DNA of 13,825 bases from the NCBI GenBank assembly GCA_031396505.1, contig JANNKX010000098.1, forward strand, positions 1 to 13,825, read 5' to 3'. Shown here one piece after another: positions 5,474 through 13,005 of the stretch. The position numbers and the translations under genes were made by a program. Each line of letters begins with the position of its first letter. Position 1 is the first letter of the stretch. Under the pieces are notes generated by a model. That model was not told the DNA's origin. It saw only the letters and a program-made list of their open reading frames with translations, and made no database searches. This stretch comes from JAAFHS01 sp031396505. GTDB taxonomy: Bacteria; Pseudomonadota; Alphaproteobacteria; Rhodobacterales; Rhodobacteraceae.

Positions 5474-7617
5474 TGCGGTGGCGCATTTTTCTGCTGCTGG
5501 TGATGGTGTTCCTTGCGACGGGGCGCGGGCAAATCAGTCTTGCACAGGACCAGGCGGCCCTGGTTGCGGACCGGGTGTCCATTGCCAACGACAGCCAGCT
5601 GATTGCCGAAGGCGGCGTCGAGGTGTTTTATCAGGGCAAGAGGCTGCGCGCGGAGCGCATCATCTATGACCGCAGCACAGACCGGCTGTTGATCGAAGGG
5701 CCGATCGTGCTGGAGGACGGCAACAACAACATCGTCTTTGCCGATCAGGCCGATCTTGCCGCCGATCTGACGGAAGGCATTCTGACATCGGCGCGTCTGG
5801 TGCTGGACCAGCAATTGCAACTGTCGACAGCGGAACTGCAGCGGATCGGCGGGCGGTATACACAACTGGGCCGGACAGTGGCATCAAGCTGCAAGATTTG
5901 CGCCGGCAACCCGACGCCGTTATGGGAAATCCGGGCAAGCCGGGTGGTGCATGATGCGCAAGAGCGGCAGATTTATTTTGACAACGCGCAGTTCCGGCTG
6001 GGTGGTGTGCCGGTGTTTTACATCCCGCGTCTGCGCATGCCGGACCCGACACTGAAACGGGCAACGGGGTTTTTGTACCCGACGGCACGGGCGACATCGC
6101 AGTTGGGCTATGGCATCAAGCTGCCGTATTTCATTGCCTTGGGCGAGCGGCGCGACCTGACGCTGACGCCGTACGTGACGACCAAAGGCGCGCGCACGGT
6201 GGAGTTGCGGTACCGCGAGGCGTTTCGGACGGGCGGCATCGTGATCGAGGGGGCGCTGTCTTATGACGATCTGGTGGCGGGGCGGCGCGGCTATGTGCTG
6301 GCGCAGGGGGCATTTGCGTTGCCGCGCGACTTTGTCCTGACGTTCCGGGGCGAACTGGTCAGCGATCCGGCCTATCTGTTGGACTATGGGATTTCGGATG
6401 ACGACCGTCTGGACAGCCGGATCGAGATCACGCGCACAAGGCGGAACGAATATGTGGCGGCGCGGATCATTGCGTTCAATTCGATCCGCGAAGGCGACAT
6501 CAACGCAAATCTGCCGTCGCTGGTGACGGACCTGACATTTCACCGGCGCTTTTCGGGCGGGCCCTTGGGCGGCGAGGCGGGGTTGCGGTTTCAGACGCAT
6601 ACGCACCGGCGGTCATCGGATGTGGCGACGGACGGCGATGGCGACAGCATCGGCGACGGACGGGATCTGGCGCGGGCCTCGGTGCGGCTGGACTGGCGGC
6701 GGAGCTGGACGCTGACATCGGGGATCGAGGCAACCGTGGCGGCGGAGGGATCGGCCGACATTTATGCGATTTCGCAGGATGTGAACTTTGCGGGCAACAC
6801 GACACGGACGCATGCGGCGGTGGCGACGGAACTGCGCTGGCCCTGGAGCAAGACCGGACGTGGCGGAGTGACCCATGTGATCGAGCCGGTGGTGCAACTG
6901 GTGGCATCGCCGCGCGCAACGGACGCGGTGCCGAATGAGGATTCGGTGCTGGTGGAATTTGACGAAGGCAATCTTTTCGCGCTGGACCGCTTTCCGGGTT
7001 CGGATGACGTGGAACGCGGGTTTCGCGCGAATGTGGGGGTGACATATACGCGCTATGACCCGGCGGGATGGACCTTGGGCTTTGCGCTGGGGCGGGTGAT
7101 CCGCGATGAAGACCTGGGGCAATTCGGGGCGGCGTCGGGATTGGACGGGGCATCGTCTGACTGGCTGGGGGCGGTGCAGGTGGCGCTGCCAGAGGGCCTG
7201 CTGTTGACGCATCGCAGCGTGTTCACGAACGATTTCGACTTTACCCGGTCTGAAACGCGCCTTGATCTGGCGCGCAACCAGTTCGGGCTGGCAGCATCTT
7301 ATATCTGGGCGGTGCCGGACCCGGTGGAAAACCGTATTGATCCGCTGTCGGAACTGACGTTTGACGCCAGCTATGCCTTTGCGAGCGGCTGGACCGGCAA
7401 GGCCTCGGGGCGATATGATCTGGAATCAGACAGCGGCACGCTGGCGGGATTGGGCTTGGTATACAGTAACGAGTGCATCTCGGTTGATCTTTCTCTCTCG
7501 CGTCGCTTCACGTCATCGACTAGTGTGGAACCGAGCACGGATTTCAACCTGTCGGTCGATCTGGTGGGTTTTGGCAGTGGAAAAGAGGCAGGTCCCGCCC
7601 GGGTGTGCCGCAATTAG
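5473..7617 (+). CDS. lptD: LPS-assembly outer-membrane protein LptD
   Basis: LptD with LptE forms the outer-membrane translocon that places lipopolysaccharide on the cell surface. The 714-residue protein starts with a hydrophobic signal peptide ending near SLA-QDQ (about 24). An OstA/LptA-like beta-jellyroll follows (about 28-130, with RAERIIYD and ADQADL), then a long beta-barrel domain (about 150-710) rich in aromatic and charged alternations. Cysteines occur as Cys140-x-x-Cys143 (CKIC) at the end of the jellyroll, Cys668 late in the barrel and Cys712 two residues from the end, suggesting disulfides between the N-terminal domain and the barrel end as in E. coli LptD, with different spacing. 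The ATG is inside the lptG stop (TGATG) and preceded by GGAGG at 5461-5465, a strong ribosome-binding site. The final hundred bases shift in codon use. Confidence 0.95.
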   Translation: MRWRIFLLLVMVFLATGRGQISLAQDQAALVADRVSIANDSQLIAEGGVEVFYQGKRLRAERIIYDRSTDRLLIEGPIVLEDGNNNIVFADQADLAADLTEGILTSARLVLDQQLQLSTAELQRIGGRYTQLGRTVASSCKICAGNPTPLWEIRASRVVHDAQERQIYFDNAQFRLGGVPVFYIPRLRMPDPTLKRATGFLYPTARATSQLGYGIKLPYFIALGERRDLTLTPYVTTKGARTVELRYREAFRTGGIVIEGALSYDDLVAGRRGYVLAQGAFALPRDFVLTFRGELVSDPAYLLDYGISDDDRLDSRIEITRTRRNEYVAARIIAFNSIREGDINANLPSLVTDLTFHRRFSGGPLGGEAGLRFQTHTHRRSSDVATDGDGDSIGDGRDLARASVRLDWRRSWTLTSGIEATVAAEGSADIYAISQDVNFAGNTTRTHAAVATELRWPWSKTGRGGVTHVIEPVVQLVASPRATDAVPNEDSVLVEFDEGNLFALDRFPGSDDVERGFRANVGVTYTRYDPAGWTLGFALGRVIRDEDLGQFGAASGLDGASSDWLGAVQVALPEGLLLTHRSVFTNDFDFTRSETRLDLARNQFGLAASYIWAVPDPVENRIDPLSELTFDASYAFASGWTGKASGRYDLESDSGTLAGLGLVYSNECISVDLSLSRRFTSSTSVEPSTDFNLSVDLVGFGSGKEAGPARVCRN

Positions 7618-7641
7618 ATGGCAGGGGGGCGGAGGGGGCAG

Positions 7642-8913
7642 ATGATGATCAGAGTGTGGATGAGGGCGGCTGCGGTCAGCGCGATGCTGGCGGGCCCGGT
7701 GGCAGCACAAGACAACCCGTTTACGGCACGTCTTTATGTGGGTGACAGGGTCATCACCAACTATGAGTTGCAACAGCGGGCGCTGTTTCTGACGCTGCTG
7801 CGGGCACCGGGCGATCCGGAAAGTCAGGCGCTGGATGCGTTGATCGACGACAAGCTGCGGATGATCGAGGCGGAAAGGCTGGGCCTTGAGGTAACACCGG
7901 AGGCGTTGGCCGAGGGTTTGACCGAATTTGCCAGCCGGGCAAACCTGACGGCGGAACAGTTCATCGCAGCCTTGGGTCAAGGCGGGGTGGAGCCGCAGAC
8001 ATTCCGCGATTTCGTGGAGGCGGGGATTGTCTGGCGCGATATCGTGCGGGCGAAATACGCAGGCACGGTGACGATCACGGAAGATGCGGTGGACCGGGCT
8101 TTGCAGGCGACAACGCAAGAGACGGCGATCCGCTTGCTGCTGTCGGAACTGGTGTTACCGATCCAGCCCGGGGCTGAGGTGGAAACGCTGGCGCGGGCGC
8201 GCGACATTCGTGACGGGGTGCTTGCGGGGGGCAGCTTTGCCAGTGCGGCACGGCAGTTTTCGGCATCGCCATCGGCGGGGGCCGGGGGGGCGTTGGATTG
8301 GTTGGAACTGGCGAATTTGCCGCCATCGCTGGGGCCCTTGCTGATCGGGCTGGCACCGGGCGGGGTCAGTGAACCGGTACAGGTTCCGGGGGCAGTGGTG
8401 CTGTTTCAGTTGCGCGATCTGGAGGAAACCACACAGGTGGCACCGACGGGCGTGCAGGTGGAATACGCGGAATACCTGATCCCGAACACCGAAGCGGCAG
8501 GGGCCGAGGTGGCACGGTTGCGCAACGCGGTGGACCGCTGCCCCGGCCTTTATGCCGAGGCACAGGGCCAGCCTGCAGCGCAGTTGACAGTGACGACGCA
8601 GCCTTTGGCACAGGTGCCGGGGGATGTGGCGCTGGAACTGGCGAAACTGGATCTGCACGAATCCTCAAGCGCGATTGTGCGGGGTGGGAACCGGGTGTTC
8701 TTGATGCTGTGCAGCCGTGTGGCACTGCCGCCGGAACCCGAAATCGTGCTGGAGGGGGTGACCCCGGTGGCCGATGGCGAGGCCGAGGCGGAACCGCCCG
8801 CCGGGCCAAATCGCGAGGCGGTGCGGGCGTCACTGGTGAACCAGCAGTTGACCGGGCTTGCCGACCGCGATCTGGCCGAATTGCGCGCCGAGGCGATCAT
8901 CCGTGAGCCGTAA
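7642..8913 (+). CDS. surA: Periplasmic chaperone / peptidyl-prolyl isomerase SurA
   Basis: SurA escorts unfolded outer-membrane proteins, LptD among them, across the periplasm. The predicted 423-residue product has a signal peptide ending at VAA-QDN (about residue 22), a SurA N-terminal chaperone domain (about 29-140, with VGDRVITNYEL and ALIDDKLRMIEAERLGL) and one recognisable parvulin domain (about 162-262, with GGALDWLELANLP). A second parvulin repeat is not obvious in the remaining sequence, which includes an acidic, proline-rich stretch (GEAEAEPPAGP). The frame opens at an ATG immediately after the lptD stop (7618), but GGAGG at 7631-7635 lies 6 bases before the ATG at 7642 and the signal peptide reads better from there; 7645 is also possible. 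The 3' end overlaps pdxA by 11 bases. Confidence 0.9.
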   Translation: MMIRVWMRAAAVSAMLAGPVAAQDNPFTARLYVGDRVITNYELQQRALFLTLLRAPGDPESQALDALIDDKLRMIEAERLGLEVTPEALAEGLTEFASRANLTAEQFIAALGQGGVEPQTFRDFVEAGIVWRDIVRAKYAGTVTITEDAVDRALQATTQETAIRLLLSELVLPIQPGAEVETLARARDIRDGVLAGGSFASAARQFSASPSAGAGGALDWLELANLPPSLGPLLIGLAPGGVSEPVQVPGAVVLFQLRDLEETTQVAPTGVQVEYAEYLIPNTEAAGAEVARLRNAVDRCPGLYAEAQGQPAAQLTVTTQPLAQVPGDVALELAKLDLHESSSAIVRGGNRVFLMLCSRVALPPEPEIVLEGVTPVADGEAEAEPPAGPNREAVRASLVNQQLTGLADRDLAELRAEAIIREP

Positions 8914-9880
8914 GGCACCTGTCGCGCTGACCTGCGGCGAGCCTGCGGGGATCGGGCCGGAGATTGCGGTGAAGGCACGGCTGGCACTGGGGCGCGATGT
9001 GCCGTTTTTCTGGATTGGTGATGTGCGGCATCTGCCGAAGGGTGCGGCCTGCACCGAGATCGGTGCAACGGCCGATACGCATGATGTGCCGGAGGGCGTA
9101 TTACCTGTGCTGGCGCACCGCTTTGCCAGCGCGGTTGTGCCGGGGGTGCCGGATGCGGCGCATGCGGCGGATGTGGTGGCGGTGATTGCAAGGGCGGTTG
9201 ATCTGGTGATGCGCGGGCAGGCGGCAGCCGTCTGCACGGCACCGATCAACAAGAAGGCGCTGAAGGACGGAGCGGGGTTCGCGCATCCGGGGCATACGGA
9301 ATATCTGGCGCATCTGGCGGGCGATGTCCCGGTGGTGATGTTGCTGGCCTGTCCTGTGTTGCGTGTGGTTCCGGCGACCATTCACATCCCGATCGCGGGG
9401 GTGCCTGCAGCCCTGACGCCCGAGGGGTTGGAGCAGGTCATCCGGTTGACGGCGGCAGGCCTTCAGCGGGATTTCGCGATTGCGCGGCCACGCATCGCAG
9501 TGGCGGGCCTGAACCCGCATGCAGGCGAAGGCGGGGCGATGGGGGGCGAAGAGATTGCCTTCATCACGCCATTGATTGCCCGCCTGCAATCGGAGGGGTT
9601 TGATCTGCGCGGGCCGCTGCCTGCCGATACGATGTTTCATGCCGCCGCGCGGGCGGGCTATGATGTGGCGATCTGCATGTATCACGATCAGGCCCTGATC
9701 CCGATCAAGACGATTGATTTTGCGGGCGGGGTGAATGTGACGCTGGGCCTGCCCTTCGTGCGCACCTCGCCCGATCATGGCACGGCGTTTGACATTGCGG
9801 GACGGGGCGTGGCGGATGCGACGAGCCTGATTGCGGCGCTGCGGATGGCGCAGGAAATGGCTGCGGCGCGATTGGGGTGA
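8903..9880 (+). CDS. pdxA: 4-hydroxythreonine-4-phosphate dehydrogenase
   Basis: PdxA oxidises 4-phosphohydroxy-L-threonine with NAD in the DXP-dependent route to pyridoxal phosphate, working with PdxJ (not in the window). The 325 residues compare with 329 in E. coli. Visible signatures are LTCGEPAGIGPE near the N-terminus, TAPINKKAL (112-120), HPGHTEYLA (128-136) and metal-binding histidines in ATIHIPI (His161), NPHAGEGG (His206) and MYHDQALIP (His261). The chosen start is a GTG at 8903 inside the surA 3' end, with GAGG at 8890-8893 nine bases upstream; an in-frame ATG at 8858 would add 15 residues that only shadow surA. The 11-base overlap suggests translational coupling to surA. Confidence 0.95.
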   Translation: MSRKAPVALTCGEPAGIGPEIAVKARLALGRDVPFFWIGDVRHLPKGAACTEIGATADTHDVPEGVLPVLAHRFASAVVPGVPDAAHAADVVAVIARAVDLVMRGQAAAVCTAPINKKALKDGAGFAHPGHTEYLAHLAGDVPVVMLLACPVLRVVPATIHIPIAGVPAALTPEGLEQVIRLTAAGLQRDFAIARPRIAVAGLNPHAGEGGAMGGEEIAFITPLIARLQSEGFDLRGPLPADTMFHAAARAGYDVAICMYHDQALIPIKTIDFAGGVNVTLGLPFVRTSPDHGTAFDIAGRGVADATSLIAALRMAQEMAAARLG

Positions 9881-9883
9881 GCG

Positions 9884-9934
9884 CCGGGGGCCGTCTGCCC
9901 CCGGACCCCCGAGGATATTTTCGCAGAGAGGAAG
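9884..9934 (+). repeat. G+C-rich hairpin repeat in the pdxA-ksgA gap
   Basis: CCGGGGGC (9884-9891) and GCCCCCGG (9897-9904) form a perfect 8-bp stem with a 5-base loop, followed by ACCCCCGAGGATATTTT and a purine-rich tail AGAGAGGAAG that also provides the ksgA ribosome-binding site. Elements of this form (a GGGGGC hairpin, then CCCCCGAGGATATTT and a purine tail) are, from general recollection, a widespread intergenic repeat in Rhodobacterales. The hairpin plus TTTT could act as an attenuator or processing site. It fills most of the 58-base gap. Confidence 0.6.
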
Positions 9935-9938
9935 ATGA

Positions 9939-10775
9939 TTGGGCACGATTGATGGGCTGCCGCCGCTGCGCGATGTGATCCGGGACCATGATCTGGTGGC
10001 CAGGAAGGCGCTTGGGCAAAACTTTTTGCTCGATCTGAACCTGACGGCGAAAATTGCGCGGACGGCGGGTGATTTGACGGGCTGTGATGTGCTGGAGGTA
10101 GGCCCCGGTCCGGGGGGGTTGACGCGCGGATTGCTGGCGGAAGGCGCGCGGCGGGTGCTGGCGGTGGAAAAGGACGCGCGCTGTCTGCCGGCGTTGGCGG
10201 AGATTGGTGCGGCCTATCCGGGGCGGCTGGAAGTGATCAACGGGGATGCGCTAGCGGTGGATGTGACGGCGCATCTGACGCCACCAATCAGGATCGTGGC
10301 GAACCTGCCGTATAATGTGGGCACAGAATTGCTGATCCGGTGGTTGACGCCTGCGGTCTGGCCGCCGATGTGGCAGAGCCTGACGTTGATGTTTCAGCGC
10401 GAGGTGGCCGAGCGGATCGTGGCAAAGCCGCGCACGGATCACTATGGGCGGCTGGCACTGCTGGCACAGTGGCGGGCGGATGCGCGGATTGTGATGACCT
10501 TGCCGCCTGAGGCGTTCACGCCTGCGCCCAAGGTGCATTCGGCGGTGGTGCATCTGACGGCATTGGCCGCACCGCGTTATCCGGCGGATGGGGCGGTGTT
10601 GCAGCGGATCACGGCGATGGCGTTCAACCAGCGGCGCAAGATGCTGCGATCATCGCTGAAGGGGATGGGGGCGGATATCGAGGCACGGCTGGTGGCGGCG
10701 GGGATTGCGCCGACCGCGCGGGCCGAGGAGATCGGGCTGGAAGCGTTTTGCGCCCTCGCCCGATCATATGGCTGA
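9939..10775 (+). CDS. ksgA: 16S rRNA dimethyladenosine transferase
   Basis: KsgA (RsmA) uses S-adenosylmethionine to dimethylate two adjacent adenines near the 3' end of 16S rRNA, a late step in 30S maturation. The 278-residue product carries KALGQNFL (23-30), the SAM-binding loop LEVGPGPGGLT (52-62), the catalytic NLPYNV (122-127) and the C-terminal AFNQRRKMLRSSL (228-240), all diagnostic. The start is the TTG at 9939: an in-frame TGA sits directly before it, AGGA lies 6 bases upstream, and the resulting xGTIDGLPPLRDVI matches the usual beginning of this family in Rhodobacterales. A rare TTG start behind a hairpin repeat may hold expression low. It is the last gene of the lpt operon and its stop abuts the stop of the convergent DUF4167 gene with no spacer. 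Confidence 0.95.
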   Translation: MGTIDGLPPLRDVIRDHDLVARKALGQNFLLDLNLTAKIARTAGDLTGCDVLEVGPGPGGLTRGLLAEGARRVLAVEKDARCLPALAEIGAAYPGRLEVINGDALAVDVTAHLTPPIRIVANLPYNVGTELLIRWLTPAVWPPMWQSLTLMFQREVAERIVAKPRTDHYGRLALLAQWRADARIVMTLPPEAFTPAPKVHSAVVHLTALAAPRYPADGAVLQRITAMAFNQRRKMLRSSLKGMGADIEARLVAAGIAPTARAEEIGLEAFCALARSYG

Positions 10776-11564
10776 TTATTCGGCGCGGTCGGTGCCAGTG
10801 TCCGCCTTAGGCTTGCGCGGGGCGCGGGGGCGGCGGGGGCCAGCTTCGGCCTTTGCCGGGCCACGGTCCGGTTCTGCGGCGACGGGTGCCGGTGCGGCGT
10901 CCGAGGTGAACACCGGTGCTGTCAAAAATGCAGGAAGGTCTTCGCGGCGTGGCCGTTCGACACGCGGTTTTGGCTGCGGCTGATGCTGGGGCTGGGGGCG
11001 GGCTTCGGGGGTTTCGACGAGGCCGAGATCGTCTTCGGTTTCCACCACATCAATTGCCATCGGGGCGCGGTCATCGGGGCGGTAGTCGCGCACGTCGCGA
11101 TCACTGCGCCCATCGCGGTTTTCATGGCTGCGGCTATCGCGGTAGTCGCGGTTGTCACGGTCGTCACGCTGTTGGCGCGGCTGGTTGTTGCCTTGCTGTC
11201 CGCCGCCATTGCCTTGCTGCGGTTGCCCGCCATTGCCATTGCCGTTCTGACCGCCCTGCCCTTGCGGCTGGCCACCCTGGCCATATTGCTGCTGGCGGGC
11301 CTCTTGTTCGGCGGCCATTTCGCGTGTCGCTTCGGCCAGCATGCGCGTGTAATGCTCGGCGTGCTGGTTGAAGTTTTCGGCGGCGACGCGGTCATTGGAG
11401 AGTTGCGCATCGCGGGCGAGAAACTGGTATTTCTCGATGATCTGCTGCGGCGTGCCACGGACCTTGCCCTCGGGGCCGGAACTGTCGAACACACGGTTGA
11501 TGATATTGCCGAGGGTACGCGGGCGGTTCGCCTTTGAGCGCGAGCGAGACTTGGAAGAGCGCAT
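10776..11564 (-). CDS. DUF4167 protein with long disordered tail
   Basis: The conserved N-terminal domain (about residues 13-78) begins RPRTLGNIINRVFDSSGPEG and continues through QQIIEKYQFLARDA and NFNQHAEHYTRML, matching the alphaproteobacterial DUF4167 family, whose function I do not know. After it come a Gln/Gly/Asn-rich tract (about 88-130), an Arg/Asp-rich tract of RD and RDYR repeats (about 130-166), a Pro/Gln stretch, a conserved-looking DLPAFLTAP segment (about 209-217) and a basic-proline C-terminus, 262 residues in all. The very basic first 16 residues plus the RD/RG-like tail suggest nucleic-acid or polyanion binding, which is inference. The start is the ATG at 11564 with AAAGGA about five bases upstream; open-frame extension to 11651 is unsupported. 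It lies downstream of prfA-prmC on the same strand, a common setting for this family. Confidence 0.9.
   Translation of the reverse strand: MRSSKSRSRSKANRPRTLGNIINRVFDSSGPEGKVRGTPQQIIEKYQFLARDAQLSNDRVAAENFNQHAEHYTRMLAEATREMAAEQEARQQQYGQGGQPQGQGGQNGNGNGGQPQQGNGGGQQGNNQPRQQRDDRDNRDYRDSRSHENRDGRSDRDVRDYRPDDRAPMAIDVVETEDDLGLVETPEARPQPQHQPQPKPRVERPRREDLPAFLTAPVFTSDAAPAPVAAEPDRGPAKAEAGPRRPRAPRKPKADTGTDRAE
11080..11175. repeat. Degenerate short repeats encoding the RD/RDY tract
   Basis: On the plus strand the motif CGGTAGTCGCG recurs with variants (GTCGCG, GTTGTCACGG, GTCGTCACGC) and encodes, on the minus strand, the Asp-Arg/Arg-Asp-Tyr repeats of the DUF4167 protein. Such degenerate arrays can expand or contract by slippage, so length may differ between strains. 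Confidence 0.6.
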
Positions 11565-11762
11565 CTTGTCCTTTGGTCCAGATGATCTGGCTTTGACCGG
11601 ACGCCTTTGCCGTGATCGGCAGATGAAATGGCGGCGTGCGGTGACTGGCATTGTGCGTGCGGAGGAGCGCGTAGCCCTGCCCCGTTGCGCACCACTGGTT
11701 AAACACAGGGCGCGCAGGGTGACAAGCGATTTCTTGATGGTGTGCGGAATATCCCCTGCAAA
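11565..11762 (-). promoter_or_regulatory. Leader region of the DUF4167 gene
   Basis: The 198 bases between prmC and the DUF4167 gene hold no recognised gene; open frames crossing it are shadows. On the minus strand TTGTCA (11720-11725) followed 16 bases later by TTAACC (11698-11703) is a possible but weak promoter, with the -10 matching poorly. AAAGGAC just before 11564 is the ribosome-binding site. No terminator-like stem with a T tract follows the prmC stop, so the gene could also be reached by read-through from prmC. Confidence 0.3.
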
Positions 11763-12593
11763 CTATGCCTTTCGTGCGGCGACGACGCGGTCGCGACCGT
11801 CCATGTCTGGCAGAATGCGGATATCGCTGAGGCCTGCGGCGGCAAGCATGGCACTGACGGCGGGGCCTTGGGTCGGCCCGATCTCCAGCAGGATGCGGCC
11901 ATCGGACAGCAGGCGCGCAGGGGCGCCGCGGGCAATGATGCGGTAGGCGGCAAGGCCATCGCCACCGGGTGTGAGGGCAAGGTGGGGTTCGTGGTCGCGC
12001 ACGTCGGGGGCAAGGGCGGGCATCTCGGCAGCGGCGATGTAGGGCGGGTTGGAGACGATGAGGTCGAAGCGGCCTTGGATCGCGCTGAACCAGTCGGACA
12101 GATGGACAGTCGCACGCGTGGTCAGGTGCAGCCGGGCGGCATTATCCTGCGCAACGGCGAGGGCGGCGGATGAGATATCCGTGCCTGTGCCATGCGCTGC
12201 GGGGCGGTCGGCAAGGCAAGAAAGCAGGATGCAGCCAGTGCCGGTGCCAAGGTCGAGCATCTTGTGAAAGGGTTCGGCAAGTGCTGCTGCGACCAGCGTT
12301 TCGGTGTCTGGGCGGGGATCAAGGGTATCGGGCGTGACGCGGAAGGGGCGGCCCCAGAACAGGCGCTGACCGGTGATCTGCGACAGGGGCTGGTGCGCAG
12401 CCCGACGGGTGATGGCATCCGCAAGGCAGGTTTCGGCGTCGGGGGGAAGCATATCGGTTTCGTGCAAGGTCAGGCGGTCGGAGGCGATGCCTGCGGCATG
12501 GGCCACCAGCAGGCGGGCATCACGGGCGGGGTTTTCCACACCGGCGGCGGTCAGGGTCTGGGTGGCCGCGCGGATGGCCTCGCGCAGGTTCAT
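11763..12593 (-). CDS. prmC: Release factor glutamine methyltransferase
   Basis: PrmC (HemK) methylates the glutamine of the GGQ motif in release factors RF1 and RF2, raising termination efficiency. The 276-residue protein has the N-terminal helical substrate domain, the ITGQRLFWGRPF segment (73-84), RPDTE (94-98), SAM-binding DLGTGTGC (114-121) and the catalytic SNPPYI (181-186) that binds the target glutamine. Length and motifs match E. coli PrmC (277 residues). Its ATG overlaps the prfA stop by four bases (ATGA on the minus strand, 12590-12593), so enzyme and substrate genes are translationally coupled, the usual prfA-prmC arrangement. Confidence 0.95.
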   Translation of the reverse strand: MNLREAIRAATQTLTAAGVENPARDARLLVAHAAGIASDRLTLHETDMLPPDAETCLADAITRRAAHQPLSQITGQRLFWGRPFRVTPDTLDPRPDTETLVAAALAEPFHKMLDLGTGTGCILLSCLADRPAAHGTGTDISSAALAVAQDNAARLHLTTRATVHLSDWFSAIQGRFDLIVSNPPYIAAAEMPALAPDVRDHEPHLALTPGGDGLAAYRIIARGAPARLLSDGRILLEIGPTQGPAVSAMLAAAGLSDIRILPDMDGRDRVVAARKA

Positions 12594-12998
12594 CCCTCCA
12601 TCTCAGCCAGTTTGTCGGCCTGATCGCGGGCCGTCAGGGCGGCGATGATTTCGGTCAGATCGCCTGCCATAATCTGCGCCAGCGCATAAAGCGTGAGGTT
12701 GATGCGGTGATCGGTCAGGCGCCCTTGCGGGAAGTTATAGGTGCGGATGCGTTCGGACCGATCGCCGCTGCCGACCTGCGCCTTGCGATCCGCCGAACGG
12801 GCGGCATTGACGCGGTCGCGTTCCAGATCGAACAACCGCGCGCGCAGCACCTGCATCGCGATTTCCTTGTTGCGATGCTGGGATTTCTCGGCGCTCGTCA
12901 CAATCATGCCCGTTGGCAGGTGGGTGATGCGGACGGCACTGTCGGTGGTGTTGACGTGCTGCCCCCCGGCCCCGGAGGCGCGCATCGTGTCGATGCGG
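12590..12998 (-). CDS. prfA: Peptide chain release factor 1, C-terminal part (truncated)
   Basis: RF1 recognises UAA and UAG stop codons and triggers peptidyl-tRNA hydrolysis. Only 135 C-terminal residues remain, beginning RIDTMRASGAGGQHVN, which contains the catalytic GGQ. Further on are EKSQHRNK and the RF signature GSGDRSERIRTYNFPQ followed by RLTDHRINLTLY. By comparison with a family length of about 360, roughly the first 220 residues, including the codon-recognition domain, are missing. The homology stops abruptly at the Arg codon at 12995-12997; beyond it the sequence is unrelated and AT-rich. The frame happens to stay open to 13093, so automated callers may report a chimeric 167-residue protein whose first 30 or so residues are meaningless. 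An essential gene cut here is more likely an assembly break than real biology. Confidence 0.93.
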
Positions 12999-13005
12999 CA
13001 AAAAA
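12990..13005. other. Chimeric junction (prfA / foreign DNA)
   Basis: Reading prfA upstream, the conserved protein ends at the Arg of RIDTM (12995-12997), and from about 12998-12999 the plus strand becomes a different coding sequence with AT-rich codons. The family normally continues DIRIDTM, so the native bases after GCG would be expected to encode Ile-Asp on the opposite strand; instead CAAAAAATAAAT follows. A short shared GCGG may be the overlap that joined the two. No insertion-sequence end, target duplication or att-like repeat is visible at the joint. Confidence 0.75.

Noticed and set aside
11392..11706. 104-codon minus-strand frame over the DUF4167 leader
   Set aside because: It overlaps the DUF4167 N-terminal domain in another frame and shows no domain or coding bias.
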